Shown: positions 53,081-63,527, counted from the stretch's first letter. The stretch: 64,000 nucleotides of DNA from Trachythela sp. YZ-2020 (GCA_016169945.1 JADLSH010000367.1:5670501-5734500), one strand, 5' to 3'. Program-made: numbers and translations. Notes: generated from the letters alone by a model not told the origin.

Positions 53081-53152
53081 GCTGTGATCGTACAGTGGCT
53101 AGTACATTGCGTTGTCGCCGCAATAACCCAGGTTCGAATCCTGGTCACGGGA
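53081..53152 (+). pseudogene. tRNA-His-derived copy with anticodon GTC
   Basis: Acceptor start and T-arm (CCCAGGTTCGAATCCTGG) are good, but the anticodon loop reads TTGTCGC, giving GTC (an Asp anticodon) instead of GTG. The acceptor end is also changed (TCACGGG). Confidence 0.6.
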
Positions 53153-53339
53153 GTTATTCCATTTTGAGGAAAGTTGAATTTGAACCAAATATTCTTGTTG
53201 TCTATCTCTTGACTTGGTTACTTTGTTTTGAAGGTGAGAATAAGTTTGGTTGAGGCCGATAGGACCATCATTCTTTACTTGACATGCAGCCTGATGTAAG
53301 TTTCACAATGACATTCTCGGGGAATCATGTGCGAATTCC

Positions 53340-53411
53340 GTCCTTGTGGGAAACGGTTCAAGCGTTCGGCTGTTAACCGAAGGTTGATTGTTCGAATCCA
53401 CCCGGCAAGAA
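53340..53411 (+). pseudogene. Divergent tRNA-Asn-like copy
   Basis: D-arm GGTTCAAGCG and shortened anticodon-stem flank. Confidence 0.6.
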
Positions 53412-53585
53412 GCTTGACTATATTTTTTAGTAATCTTTTGTGTAAGAAGAAATTTTGCAAGATGAAATTTTTTGCGAAATTTCAGGGAAAAAAGGCTTAT
53501 AGTATGTTTTGGAAAGTTTCTTAAAGAATCAAAATATTGTCCAAATTTCAAGCAGACGTACAAGTGGAAAAAGATACCTCAATGT

Positions 53586-53656
53586 GGGCTTGCACGGGAA
53601 TCGACCAGTGACCTCTCGCACCCTAAGCGAGAATCATACCACTACACCAGCAAGCC
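53586..53656 (-). pseudogene. tRNA-Pro (AGG), T-arm damaged
   Basis: GGAATCGACCAGTGA replaces the usual T-arm. First Pro of the homogenised part. Confidence 0.65.
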
Positions 53657-53792
53657 GATGTATTTCAAATTTTCGTGCACGCTGTTTCTCTGGATTCAAC
53701 TATTCTATATTTCCAGCTGCAACAAGTATATAATTTGTGTTAAATTTTCGAATATTCTCTAATACAGAATAAAAACTGCTACTTTCTTTGTT

Positions 53793-53864
53793 TTTCTGGT
53801 CGTACAGTTGTTAGTACTTTGCGTTGTGGCCGCAATAACTCTGGTTCGCATCCTGTTCACGGCA
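53793..53864 (+). pseudogene. His-B type copy
   Basis: Acceptor unpaired. T-loop GGTTCGCATCC. Confidence 0.7.
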
Positions 53865-54051
53865 GTTATTCCATTTTGAGGAAATTGAATTTGAACCAAA
53901 TATTCTTGTTGTCTATCTTTTGACTTGGTTACTTTGTTTTTGAAGGTGAGAATAGCTTTAGTTGAGGCCGATAGGACCATCATTCTTTACTTGACATGCA
54001 GCCTGACGCAAGTTTCACAATGATATTCTCGGGGAATCATGTGCGAATTCC

Positions 54052-54124
54052 GTCCTTGTGGCAAACGGTTAAAGCGTTCGGCTGTTAACCGAACGTTGAT
54101 TGTTCGAATCCACTCAGCAAGAAC
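54052..54124 (+). pseudogene. Divergent tRNA-Asn-like copy with paired acceptor
   Basis: GTCCTTG and CAAGAAC pair at six of seven positions including G1-C. D-stem and T-stem fail. Confidence 0.6.
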
Positions 54125-54296
54125 CTTGACTATATTTTTTAACAATGTTTTGTGTAAGAAGAAATTTTGCAAGCTCCAATGTTTACGAAATTCCAGGTAA
54201 AAAAGGCTTACAGTATGTTTTGGAACATTTCTTAAAGAATCAAACTATTCTCGAAATTTCAAGCAGACGTACAAGTGGGAAAAGATACCTCAATGT

Positions 54297-54368
54297 GGGC
54301 TTGCACGGGAATCGAATCCGTGACCTCTCGCACCCAAAGCGAGAATCATACCACTAGACCAGCAAGCC
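54297..54368 (-). tRNA. tRNA-Pro (TGG)
   Basis: 72 nt. Acceptor GGCTTGC/GCAAGCC, anticodon TGG in CTCGCTTTGGGTGCGAG, discriminator C, a TTTT terminator shortly downstream on its strand. Confidence 0.9.
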
Positions 54369-54504
54369 GATATATTTCTAATTATCGTCCGGGCTGACTC
54401 TCTGGATTCAATTATTCTATATTTCCAGCTGCAACAAGTATATAACTTGTGTTAAATTTTCGAATATTCTCTAATACAGAATAAAAATTGCCACGTTCTT
54501 TGTT

Positions 54505-54576
54505 TTTCTGGTCGTACAGTTGTTAGTACTTTGCGTTGTGGCCGCAATAACTCTGGTTCGCATCCTGGTCACGGCA
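54505..54576 (+). pseudogene. His-B type copy
   Basis: Same defects as the copy at 53793. Confidence 0.7.
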
Positions 54577-54764
54577 GTTATTCCATTTTGAGGAAATTGA
54601 ATTTGAGCCAAATAATCTTTCTGTATATCTTATGTCCTGGTTATTTTGTCTTTGAAGTTGATGAGTTTGGTTGCAGCCGATAGTACCATCATTATTTACT
54701 TGACAAGCGAGCTGCAGCACCCTTCACCGTGATATTCTCGGGAAATGAAGATTAAGCGAATGCC

Positions 54765-54770
54765 GTCTCT

Positions 54771-54814
<44 letters not shown>

Positions 54815-54838
54815 ATGGTTCGAATCCATCCAGGGACG
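54765..54838 (+). tRNA. tRNA-Asn (GTT)
   Basis: Intact cloverleaf. TTTTAAAA follows 18 bp after the 3' end as a likely Pol III terminator. Confidence 0.92.
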
Positions 54839-54931
54839 TGCTTCACTACGCTTTTAAAAAAAAGTCTTACAGTTTACCCTATAGTGTTTTTAAGAAAACA
54901 AAATGTTCAAGTGGAAAATTCTTCCAAATAT

Positions 54932-55003
54932 GGGCTTGCACGGGAATCGAATCCGTGACCTCTCGCACCCTAAGCGAGAATCATACCACTAGACCAGCAA
55001 GCC
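54932..55003 (-). tRNA. tRNA-Pro (AGG)
   Basis: Intact 72-nt gene, anticodon loop TTAGGGT. Differs from the TGG type at the wobble base. Confidence 0.92.
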
Positions 55004-55129
55004 ATTACTTTACGAATTTCTTTAAACATTCCATTCGGTGATTATTTAATATTTGCCACAGGAACATATAATTTGGGATATATTTTTCGAATGTTTTAAA
55101 AGCAAATACAAATTGCACCTTCCAATGTT

Positions 55130-55204
55130 GCTGTGATCGTACAGTGGTTAGTACTTTGCGTTGTGGCCGCAATAACTCTTTTTGTTCGAATCCTGGTCAC
55201 GGCA
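55130..55204 (+). pseudogene. His-A type (GTG) with internal T5
   Basis: 75 nt. Acceptor, D-arm and anticodon arm good. A 3-nt insertion makes CTCTTTTTG before the T-loop, which removes T-stem pairing and creates a T5 run, a Pol III stop signal inside the gene. Confidence 0.75.
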
Positions 55205-55391
55205 GTTATTCCATTTTGAGGAAATTGTATTTGAACAAAATATTCTTGTTGTCTATCTTTTGACTTGGTTACTTTGTTTTTGAAGGTGAGAATAGCTTTA
55301 GTTGAGGCCGATAGGACCATCATTCTTTACTTGACATGCAGCCTGACGCAAGTTTCACAATGATATTCTCGGGGAATCATGTGCGAATTCC

Positions 55392-55464
55392 GTCCTTGTG
55401 GCAAACGGTTAAAGCGTTCGGCTGTTAACCGAACGTTGATTGTTCGAATCCACTCAGCAAGAAC
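55392..55464 (+). pseudogene. Divergent tRNA-Asn-like copy
   Basis: Identical to 54052 in the gene region. Confidence 0.6.
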
Positions 55465-55636
55465 CTTGACTATATTTTTTAACAATGTTTTGTGTAAGAA
55501 GAAATTTTGCAAGCTCCAATGTTTACGAAATTCCAGGTAAAAAAGGCTTACAGTATGTTTTGGAACATTTCTTAAAGAATCAAACTATTCTCGAAATTTC
55601 AAGCAGACGTACAAGTGGGAAAAGATACATCAATGT

Positions 55637-55708
55637 GGGCTTGCACGGGAATCGAATCCGTGACCTCTCGCACCCAAAGCGAGAATCATACCACTAGACC
55701 AGCAAGCC
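55637..55708 (-). tRNA. tRNA-Pro (TGG)
   Basis: Intact, same sequence as 54297. Confidence 0.9.
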
Positions 55709-55844
55709 GATATATTTCTAATTATCGTCCGGGCTGACTCTCTGGATTCAATTATTCTATATTTCCAGCTGCAACAAGTATATAACTTGTGTTAAATTTT
55801 CGAATATTCTCTAATACAGAATAAAAATTGCCACGTTCTTTGTT

Positions 55845-55916
55845 TTTCTGGTCGTACAGTTGTTAGTACTTTGCGTTGTGGCCGCAATAACTCTGGTTCG
55901 CATCCTGGTCACGGCA
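55845..55916 (+). pseudogene. His-B type copy
   Basis: Acceptor unpaired. Confidence 0.7.
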
Positions 55917-56103
55917 GTTATTCCATTTTGAGGAAATTGAATTTGAGCCAAATAATCTTTCTGTATATCTTATGTCCTGGTTATTTTGTCTTTGAAGTTG
56001 ATGAGTTTGGTTGCAGCCGATAGTACCATCATTATTTACTTGACAAGCGAGCTGCAGCACCCTTCACCGTGATATTCTCGGAAATGAAGATTAAGCGAAT
56101 GCC

Positions 56104-56176
56104 GTCTCTGTGGCGCAATTGGTTAGCTCGTTCGGCTGTTAACCGAAAGGTTGATGGTTCAATTCCATCCAGGACG
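56104..56176 (+). pseudogene. tRNA-Asn (GTT), decayed
   Basis: The only damaged member of the main Asn set: AATTGG and GCTCG in the D-arm, B-box GGTTCAATTCC, and one G deleted from the acceptor (AGGAC). Confidence 0.8.
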
Positions 56177-56269
56177 TGCTTCACTACGCTTTTAAAAAAA
56201 AGTCTTACATTTTACCCTATAGTGTTTTTAAGAAAACAAAATGTTCAAGTGGAAAATTCTTCCAAATAT

Positions 56270-56341
56270 GGGCTTGCACGGGAATCGAATCCGTGACCTC
56301 TCGCACCCTAAGCGAGAATCATACCACTAGACCAGCAAGCC
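56270..56341 (-). tRNA. tRNA-Pro (AGG)
   Basis: Intact, begins higher-order repeat copy 1. Confidence 0.92.
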
Positions 56342-56467
56342 ATTACTTTACGAATTTCTTTAAACATTCCATTCGGTGATTATTTAATATTTGCCACAGG
56401 AACATATAATTTGGGATATATTTTTCGAATGTTTTAAAAGCAAATACAAATTGCACCTTCCAATGTT

Positions 56468-56542
56468 GCTGTGATCGTACAGTGGTTAGTACTTTGCGTT
56501 GTGGCCGCAATAACTCTTTTTGTTCGAATCCTGGTCACGGCA
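56468..56542 (+). pseudogene. His-A type with internal T5
   Basis: As 55130. Confidence 0.75.
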
Positions 56543-56729
56543 GTTATTCCATTTTGAGGAAATTGTATTTGAACAAAATATTCTTGTTGTCTATCTTTTG
56601 ACTTGGTTACTTTGTTTTTGAAGGTGAGAATAGCTTTAGTTGAGGCCGATAGGACCATCATTCTTTACTTGACATGCAGCCTGATGCAAGTTTCACAATG
56701 ATATTCTCGGGGAATCATGTGCGAATTCC

Positions 56730-56802
56730 GTCCTTGTGGCAAACGGTTAAAGCGTTCGGCTGTTAACCGAAAGTTGATTGTTCGAATCCACTCAGCAAGA
56801 AG
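56730..56802 (+). pseudogene. Divergent tRNA-Asn-like copy
   Basis: Anticodon arm ends CCGAAAG; acceptor 3' strand CAAGAAG, so G1 is unpaired. Confidence 0.6.
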
Positions 56803-56974
56803 CTTGACTATATTTTTTAACAATGTTTTGTGTAAGAAGAAATTTTGCAAGTTCCAATGTTTACGAAATTCCAGGTAAAAAAGGCTTACAGTATGTTTTG
56901 GAACGTTTCTTAAAGAATGAAACTATTCTCGAAATTTCAAGCAGACGTACAAGTGGGAAAAGATACCTCAATGT

Positions 56975-57046
56975 GGGCTTGCACGGGAATCGAATCCGTG
57001 ACCTCTCGCACCCAAAGCGAGAATCATACCACTAGACCAGCAAGCC
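56975..57046 (-). tRNA. tRNA-Pro (TGG)
   Basis: Intact. Confidence 0.9.
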
Positions 57047-57182
57047 GATGTATTTCTAATTATCGTCCGGGCTGACTCTCTGGATTCAATTATTCTATAT
57101 TTGCAGCTGCAACAAGTATATAACTTGTGTTAAATTTTCGAATATTCTTTAATACAGAATAAAAATTGCTACGTTCTTTGTT

Positions 57183-57254
57183 TTTCTGGTCGTACAGTTG
57201 TTAGTACTTTGCGTTGTGGTCGCAATAACTCCGGTTCGCATCCTGGTCACGGCA
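57183..57254 (+). pseudogene. His-B type copy
   Basis: Loop changed to TTGTGGT; T-stem CTCCGG. Acceptor unpaired. Confidence 0.7.
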
Positions 57255-57445
57255 GTTATTCCATTTTGAGGAAATTGAATTTGAGCCAAATAATCTTTCT
57301 GTATATCTTATGTCCTGGTTATTTTGTCTTTGAAGTTGATAATGAGTTTGGTTGCAGCCGATAGTACCATCATTATTTACTTGACAAGGGAGCTGCAGCA
57401 CCTTTCACCGTGATATTCTCGGGAAATGAAGATTAAGCGAATGCC

Positions 57446-57451
57446 GTCTCT

Positions 57452-57495
<44 letters not shown>

Positions 57496-57519
57496 ATGGT
57501 TCGAATCCATCCAGGGACG
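57446..57519 (+). tRNA. tRNA-Asn (GTT)
   Basis: Intact. Confidence 0.92.
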
Positions 57520-57612
57520 TGCTTCACTACGCTTTTAAAAAAAAGTCTTACAGTTTACCCTATAGTGTTTTTAAGAAAACAAAATGTTCAAGTGGAAAAT
57601 TCTTCCAAATAT

Positions 57613-57684
57613 GGGCTTGCACGGGAATCGAATCCGTGACCTCTCGCACCCTAAGCGAGAATCATACCACTAGACCAGCAAGCC
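57613..57684 (-). tRNA. tRNA-Pro (AGG)
   Basis: Intact. Confidence 0.92.
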
Positions 57685-57810
57685 ATTACTTTACGAATTT
57701 CTTTAAACATTCCATTCGGTGATTATTTAATATTTGCCACAGGAACATATAATTTGGGATATATTTTTCGAATGTTTTAAAAGCAAATACAAATTGCACC
57801 TTCCAATGTT

Positions 57811-57885
57811 GCTGTGATCGTACAGTGGTTAGTACTTTGCGTTGTGGCCGCAATAACTCTTTTTGTTCGAATCCTGGTCACGGCA
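57811..57885 (+). pseudogene. His-A type with internal T5
   Basis: As 55130. Confidence 0.75.
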
Positions 57886-58072
57886 GTTATTCCATTTTGA
57901 GGAAATTGTATTTGAACAAAATATTCTTGTTGTCTATCTTTTGACTTGGTTACTTTGTTTTTGAAGGTGAGAATAGCTTTAGTTGAGGCCGATAGGACCA
58001 TCATTCTTTACTTGACATGCAGCCTGATGCAAGTTTCACAATGATATTCTCGGGGAATTATGTGCGAATTCC

Positions 58073-58145
58073 GTCCTTGTGGCAAACGGTTAAAGCGTTC
58101 GGCTGTTAGCCGAAAGTTGATTGTTCGAATCCACTCAGCAAGAAG
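58073..58145 (+). pseudogene. Divergent tRNA-Asn-like copy
   Basis: Anticodon arm carries TGTTAGCCGAA, so the loop-closing end differs from the others. Confidence 0.6.
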
Positions 58146-58317
58146 CTTGACTATATTTTTTAACAATGTTTTGTGTAAGAAGAAATTTTGCAAGTTCCAA
58201 TGTTTACGAAATTCCAGGTAAAAAAGGCTTACAGTATGTTTTGGAACGTTTCTTAAAGAATCAAACTATTCTCGAAATTTCAAGCAGACGTACAAGTGGG
58301 AAAAGATACCTCAATGT

Positions 58318-58389
58318 GGGCTTGCACGGGAATCGAATCCGTGACCTCTCGCACCCTAAGCGAGAATCATACCACTAGACCAGCAAGCC
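58318..58389 (-). tRNA. tRNA-Pro (AGG) at a TGG position
   Basis: Intact. Every equivalent position in other units carries TGG. The 4033-bp counterpart at 62351 has TGG, so the two differ by the wobble base. Confidence 0.9.
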
Positions 58390-58525
58390 GATGTATTTCT
58401 AATTATCGTCCGGGCTGACTCTCTGGATTCAATTATTCTATATTTGCAGCTGCAACAAGTATATAACTTGTGTTAAATTTTCGAATATTCTTTAATACAG
58501 AATAAAAATTGCTACGTTCTTTGTT

Positions 58526-58597
58526 TTTCTGGTCGTACAGTTGTTAGTACTTTGCGTTGTGGTCGCAATAACTCCGGTTCGCATCCTGGTCACGGCA
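58526..58597 (+). pseudogene. His-B type copy
   Basis: Loop TTGTGGT, as at 57183. Confidence 0.7.
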
Positions 58598-58788
58598 GTT
58601 ATTCCATTTTGAGGAAATTGAATTTGAGCCAAATAATCTTTCTGTATATCTTATGTCCTGGTTATTTTGTCTTTGAAGTTGATAATGAGTTTGGTTGCAG
58701 CCGATAGTACCATCATTATTTACTTGACAAGCGAGCTGCAGCACCCTTCACCGTGATATTCTCGGGAAATGAAGCTTAAGCGAATGCC

Positions 58789-58794
58789 GTCTCT

Positions 58795-58838
<44 letters not shown>

Positions 58839-58862
58839 ATGGTTCGAATCCATCCAGGGACG
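58789..58862 (+). tRNA. tRNA-Asn (GTT)
   Basis: Intact. Confidence 0.92.
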
Positions 58863-58955
58863 TGCTTCACGACGTTTTTAAAAAAAAGTCTTACAGTATA
58901 CACTATAGTGTTTTTAAGAAAACAAAATGTTCAACTGGAAAAGTCTTCTAAATAT

Positions 58956-59027
58956 GGGCTTGAACGGGAATCGAATCCGTGACCTCTCGCACCCTAAGCG
59001 AGAATCATACCACTAGACCAGCAAGCC
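58956..59027 (-). tRNA. tRNA-Pro (AGG), one acceptor mismatch
   Basis: GGCTTGAACGGG on + breaks the innermost acceptor pair. Otherwise intact. Confidence 0.8.
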
Positions 59028-59163
59028 GATGTATTTCAAATTTTCGTGCACGCTGTTTCTCTGGATTCAACTATTCTATATTTCCAGCTGCAACAAGTAT
59101 ATAACTTGTGTTAAATTTTCGAATATTCTCTAATACAGAATAAAAACTGCTACTTTCTTTGTT

Positions 59164-59235
59164 TTTCTGGTCGTACAGTTGTTAGTACTTTGCGTTGTGG
59201 CCGCAATAACTCTGGTTCGCATCCTGGTCACGGCA
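59164..59235 (+). pseudogene. His-B type copy at the His-A position
   Basis: In this unit the His-A copy is replaced by a His-B type, as also at 53793 and 63197. Confidence 0.7.
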
Positions 59236-59421
59236 GTTATTCCATTTTGAGGAAATTGAATTTGAACCAAATATTCTTGTTGTCTATCTTTTGACTTGGT
59301 TACTTTGTTTTTGAAGGTGAGAATAGCTTTAGTTGAGGCCGATAGGACCATCATTCTTTACTTGACATGCGCCTGACGCAAGTTTCACAATGATATTCTC
59401 GGGGAATCATGTGCGAATTCC

Positions 59422-59494
59422 GTCCTTGTGGCAAACGGTTAAAGCGTTCGGCTGTTAACCGAACGTTGATTGTTCGAATCCACTCAGCAAGAAC
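59422..59494 (+). pseudogene. Divergent tRNA-Asn-like copy with paired acceptor
   Basis: GTCCTTG/CAAGAAC as at 54052. Confidence 0.6.
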
Positions 59495-59666
59495 CTTGAC
59501 TATATATTTTTACAATGTTTTGTGTAAGAAGAAATTTTGCAAGCTCCAATGTTTACGAAATTCCAGGTAAAAAAGGCTTACTGTATGTTTTGGAACATTT
59601 CTTAAAGAATCAAACTATTCTCGAAATTTCAAGCAGATGTACAAGTGGGAAAAGATCCCTCAATGT

Positions 59667-59738
59667 GGGCTTGCACGGGAATCGAATCCGTGACCTCTCG
59701 CACCCAAAGCGAGAATCATACCACTAGACCAGCAAGCC
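59667..59738 (-). tRNA. tRNA-Pro (TGG)
   Basis: Intact. Confidence 0.9.
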
Positions 59739-59874
59739 GATGTATTTCCAATTATCGTGCGGGCTGTCTCTCTGGATTCAATTATTCTATATTTCCAGCT
59801 GCAACAAGTATATAACTTGTGTTAAATTTTCGAATATTCTCTAATACAGAATAAAAATTGCCACGTTCTTTGTT

Positions 59875-59946
59875 TTTCTGGTCGTACAGTTGTTAGTACT
59901 TTGCGTTGTGGCCGCAATAACTCTGGTTCGAATCCTGGTCACGGCA
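59875..59946 (+). pseudogene. His-B type copy with restored-looking B-box
   Basis: B-box reads GGTTCGAATCC, unlike most His-B copies. Acceptor still unpaired. Confidence 0.65.
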
Positions 59947-60136
59947 GTTATTCCATTTCGAAGAAATTGAATTTGAGCCAAATAATCTTTTTGTATATCT
60001 TATGTCCTGGTTATTTTGTCTTTGAACTTGATAATGAGTTTGGTTGCAGCCGATAGTACCATCATTGTTTACTTGACAAGCAAGCTGCAGCACCTTCACC
60101 GTGATATTCTCGGGAAATGAAGATTAAGCGAATGCC

Positions 60137-60142
60137 GTCTCT

Positions 60143-60186
<44 letters not shown>

Positions 60187-60210
60187 ATGGTTCGAATCCA
60201 TCCAGGGACG
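60137..60210 (+). tRNA. tRNA-Asn (GTT)
   Basis: Intact. Confidence 0.92.
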
Positions 60211-60303
60211 TGCTTCACTACGCTTTTAAAAAAAAGTCTTACAGTTTACCCTATAGTGTTTTTAAGAAAACAAAATGTTCAAGTGGAAAATTCTTCCAAA
60301 TAT

Positions 60304-60375
60304 GGGCTTGCACGGGAATCGAATCCGTGACCTCTCGCACCCTAAGCGAGAATCATACCACTAGACCAGCAAGCC
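60304..60375 (-). tRNA. tRNA-Pro (AGG)
   Basis: Intact, begins higher-order repeat copy 2. Confidence 0.92.
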
Positions 60376-60501
60376 ATTACTTTACGAATTTCTTTAAACA
60401 TTCCATTCGGTGATTATTTAATATTTGCCACAGGAACATATAATTTGGGATATATTTTTCGAATGTTTTAAAAGCAAATACAAATTGCACCTTCCAATGT
60501 T

Positions 60502-60576
60502 GCTGTGATCGTACAGTGGTTAGTACTTTGCGTTGTGGCCGCAATAACTCTTTTTGTTCGAATCCTGGTCACGGCA
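60502..60576 (+). pseudogene. His-A type with internal T5
   Basis: As 55130. Confidence 0.75.
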
Positions 60577-60763
60577 GTTATTCCATTTTGAGGAAATTGT
60601 ATTTGAACAAAATATTCTTGTTGTCTATCTTTTGACTTGGTTACTTTGTTTTTGAAGGTGAGAATAGCTTTAGTTGAGGCCGATAGGACCATCATTCTTT
60701 ACTTGACATGCAGCCTGATGCAAGTTTCACAATGATATTCTCGGGGAATCATGTGCGAATTCC

Positions 60764-60836
60764 GTCCTTGTGGCAAACGGTTAAAGCGTTCGGCTGTTAA
60801 CCGAAAGTTGATTGTTCGAATCCACTCAGCAAGAAG
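60764..60836 (+). pseudogene. Divergent tRNA-Asn-like copy
   Basis: As 56730. Confidence 0.6.
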
Positions 60837-61008
60837 CTTGACTATATTTTTTAACAATGTTTTGTGTAAGAAGAAATTTTGCAAGTTCCAATGTTTACGA
60901 AATTCCAGGTAAAAAAGGCTTACAGTATGTTTTGGAACGTTTCTTAAAGAATGAAACTATTCTCGAAATTTCAAGCAGACGTACAAGTGGGAAAAGATAC
61001 CTCAATGT

Positions 61009-61080
61009 GGGCTTGCACGGGAATCGAATCCGTGACCTCTCGCACCCAAAGCGAGAATCATACCACTAGACCAGCAAGCC
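61009..61080 (-). tRNA. tRNA-Pro (TGG)
   Basis: Intact. Confidence 0.9.
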
Positions 61081-61216
61081 GATGTATTTCTAATTATCGT
61101 CCGGGCTGACTCTCTGGATTCAATTATTCTATATTTGCAGCTGCAACAAGTATATAACTTGTGTTAAATTTTCGAATATTCTTTAATACAGAATAAAAAT
61201 TGCTACGTTCTTTGTT

Positions 61217-61288
61217 TTTCTGGTCGTACAGTTGTTAGTACTTTGCGTTGTGGTCGCAATAACTCCGGTTCGCATCCTGGTCACGGCA
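61217..61288 (+). pseudogene. His-B type copy
   Basis: As 57183. Confidence 0.7.
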
Positions 61289-61479
61289 GTTATTCCATTT
61301 TGAGGAAATTGAATTTGAGCCAAATAATCTTGCTGTATATCTTATGTCCTGGTTATTTTGTCTTTGAAGTTGATAATGAGTTTGGTTGCAGCCGATAGTA
61401 CCATCATTATTTACTTGACAAGGGAGCTGCAGCACCCTTCACCGTGATATTCTCGGGAAATGAAGATTAAGCGAATGCC

Positions 61480-61485
61480 GTCTCT

Positions 61486-61529
<44 letters not shown>

Positions 61530-61553
61530 ATGGTTCGAATCCATCCAGGGACG
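61480..61553 (+). tRNA. tRNA-Asn (GTT)
   Basis: Intact. Confidence 0.92.
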
Positions 61554-61646
61554 TGCTTCACTACGCTTTTAAAAAAAAGTCTTACAGTTTACCCTATAGT
61601 GTTTTTAAGAAAACAAAATGTTCAAGTGGAAAATTCTTCCAAATAT

Positions 61647-61718
61647 GGGCTTGCACGGGAATCGAATCCGTGACCTCTCGCACCCTAAGCGAGAATCATA
61701 CCACTAGACCAGCAAGCC
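61647..61718 (-). tRNA. tRNA-Pro (AGG)
   Basis: Intact. Confidence 0.92.
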
Positions 61719-61844
61719 ATTACTTTACGAATTTCTTTAAACATTCCATTCGGTGATTATTTAATATTTGCCACAGGAACATATAATTTGGGATATATTT
61801 TTCGAATGTTTTAAAAGCAAATACAAATTGCACCTTCCAATGTT

Positions 61845-61919
61845 GCTGTGATCGTACAGTGGTTAGTACTTTGCGTTGTGGCCGCAATAACTCTTTTTGT
61901 TCGAATCCTGGTCACGGCA
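61845..61919 (+). pseudogene. His-A type with internal T5
   Basis: As 55130. Confidence 0.75.
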
Positions 61920-62106
61920 GTTATTCCATTTTGAGGAAATTGTATTTGAACAAAATATTCTTGTTGTCTATCTTTTGACTTGGTTACTTTGTTTTTGAAG
62001 GTGAGAATAGCTTTAGTTGAGGCCGATAGGACCATCATTCTTTACTTGACATGCAGCCTGATGCAAGTTTCACAATGATATTCTCGGGGAATCATGTGCG
62101 AATTCC

Positions 62107-62178
62107 GTCCTTGTGGCAAACGGTTAAAGCGTTCGGCTTTTACCCGAATTTGATTGTTCGAATCCACTCAGCAAGAAG
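62107..62178 (+). pseudogene. Divergent tRNA-Asn-like copy, anticodon destroyed
   Basis: Anticodon arm reads TTCGGCTTTTACCCGAA, so GTT is lost. This is a private mutation of this unit. Confidence 0.65.
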
Positions 62179-62350
62179 CTTGACTATATTTTTTAACAAT
62201 GTTTTGTGTAAGAAGAAATTTTGAAAGTTCCAATGTTTACGAAATTCCAGGTAAAAAAGGCTTACAGTATGTTTTGGAACGTTTCTTAAAGAATCAAACT
62301 ATTCTCGAAATTTCAAGCAGACGTACAAGTGGGAAAAGATACCTCAATGT

Positions 62351-62422
62351 GGGCTTGCACGGGAATCGAATCCGTGACCTCTCGCACCCAAAGCGAGAAT
62401 CATACCACTAGACCAGCAAGCC
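62351..62422 (-). tRNA. tRNA-Pro (TGG)
   Basis: Intact. Counterpart of the AGG gene at 58318. Confidence 0.9.
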
Positions 62423-62558
62423 GATGTATTTCTAATTATCGTCCGGGCTGACTCTCTGGATTCAATTATTCTATATTTGCAGCTGCAACAAGTATATAAC
62501 TTGTGTTAAATTTTCGAATATTCTTTAATACAGAATAAAAATTGCTACGTTCTTTGTT

Positions 62559-62630
62559 TTTCTGGTCGTACAGTTGTTAGTACTTTGCGTTGTGGTCGCA
62601 ATAACTCCGGTTCGCATCCTGGTCACGGCA
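62559..62630 (+). pseudogene. His-B type copy
   Basis: As 58526. Confidence 0.7.
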
Positions 62631-62821
62631 GTTATTCCATTTTGAGGAAATTGAATTTGAGCCAAATAATCTTTCTGTATATCTTATGTCCTGGTTATTT
62701 TGTCTTTGAAGTTGATAATGAGTTTGGTTGCAGCCGATAGTACCATCATTATTTACTTGACAAGCGAGCTGCAGCACCCTTCACCGTGATATTCTCGGGA
62801 AATGAAGCTTAAGCGAATGCC

Positions 62822-62827
62822 GTCTCT

Positions 62828-62871
<44 letters not shown>

Positions 62872-62895
62872 ATGGTTCGAATCCATCCAGGGACG
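62822..62895 (+). tRNA. tRNA-Asn (GTT)
   Basis: Intact. Confidence 0.92.
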
Positions 62896-62988
62896 TGCTT
62901 CACTACGTTTTTAAAAAAAAGTCTTACAGTATACACTATAGTGTTTTTAAGAAAACAAAATGTTCAACTGGAAAAGTCTTCTAAATAT

Positions 62989-63060
62989 GGGCTTGAACGG
63001 GAATCGAATCCGTGACCTCTCGCACCCTAAGCGAGAATCATACCACTAGACCAGCAAGCC
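62989..63060 (-). tRNA. tRNA-Pro (AGG), one acceptor mismatch
   Basis: Same variant as 58956. Confidence 0.8.
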
Positions 63061-63196
63061 GATGTATTTCAAATTTTCGTGCACGCTGTTTCTCTGGATT
63101 CAACTATTCTATATTTCCAGCTGCAACAAGTATATAACTTGTGTTAAATTTTCGAATATTCTCTAATACAGAATAAAAACTGCTACTTTCTTTGTT

Positions 63197-63268
63197 TTTC
63201 TGGTCGTACAGTTGTTAGTACTTTGCGTTGTGGCCGCAATAACTCTGGTTCGCATCCTGGTCACGGCA
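63197..63268 (+). pseudogene. His-B type copy at the His-A position
   Basis: Counterpart of 59164. Confidence 0.7.
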
Positions 63269-63454
63269 GTTATTCCATTTTGAGGAAATTGAATTTGAAC
63301 CAAATATTCTTGTTGTCTATCTTTTGACTTGGTTACTTTGTTTTTGAAGGTGAGAATAGCTTTAGTTGAGGCCGATAGGACCATCATTCTTTACTTGACA
63401 TGCGCCTGACGCAAGTTTCACAATGATATTCTTGGGGAATCATGTGCGAATTCC

Positions 63455-63527
63455 GTCCTTGTGGCAAACGGTTAAAGCGTTCGGCTGTTAACCGAACGTT
63501 GATTGTTCGAATCCACTCAGCAAGAAC
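63455..63527 (+). pseudogene. Divergent tRNA-Asn-like copy with paired acceptor
   Basis: Counterpart of 59422. Confidence 0.6.

Larger units (their letters stand above)
56270..60303. repeat. Higher-order repeat, copy 1 (4.03 kb, three units)
   Basis: Positions recur after 4033-4034 bp: Pro genes at 56270, 57613, 58956 and 59667 recur at 60304, 61647, 62989 and 63700. Unit-specific variants recur at the same offset, including the GAATGAAACTATTC variant at 56915 and 60949 and the GGCTTGAACGGG Pro variant at 58957 and 62990. Confidence 0.9.
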
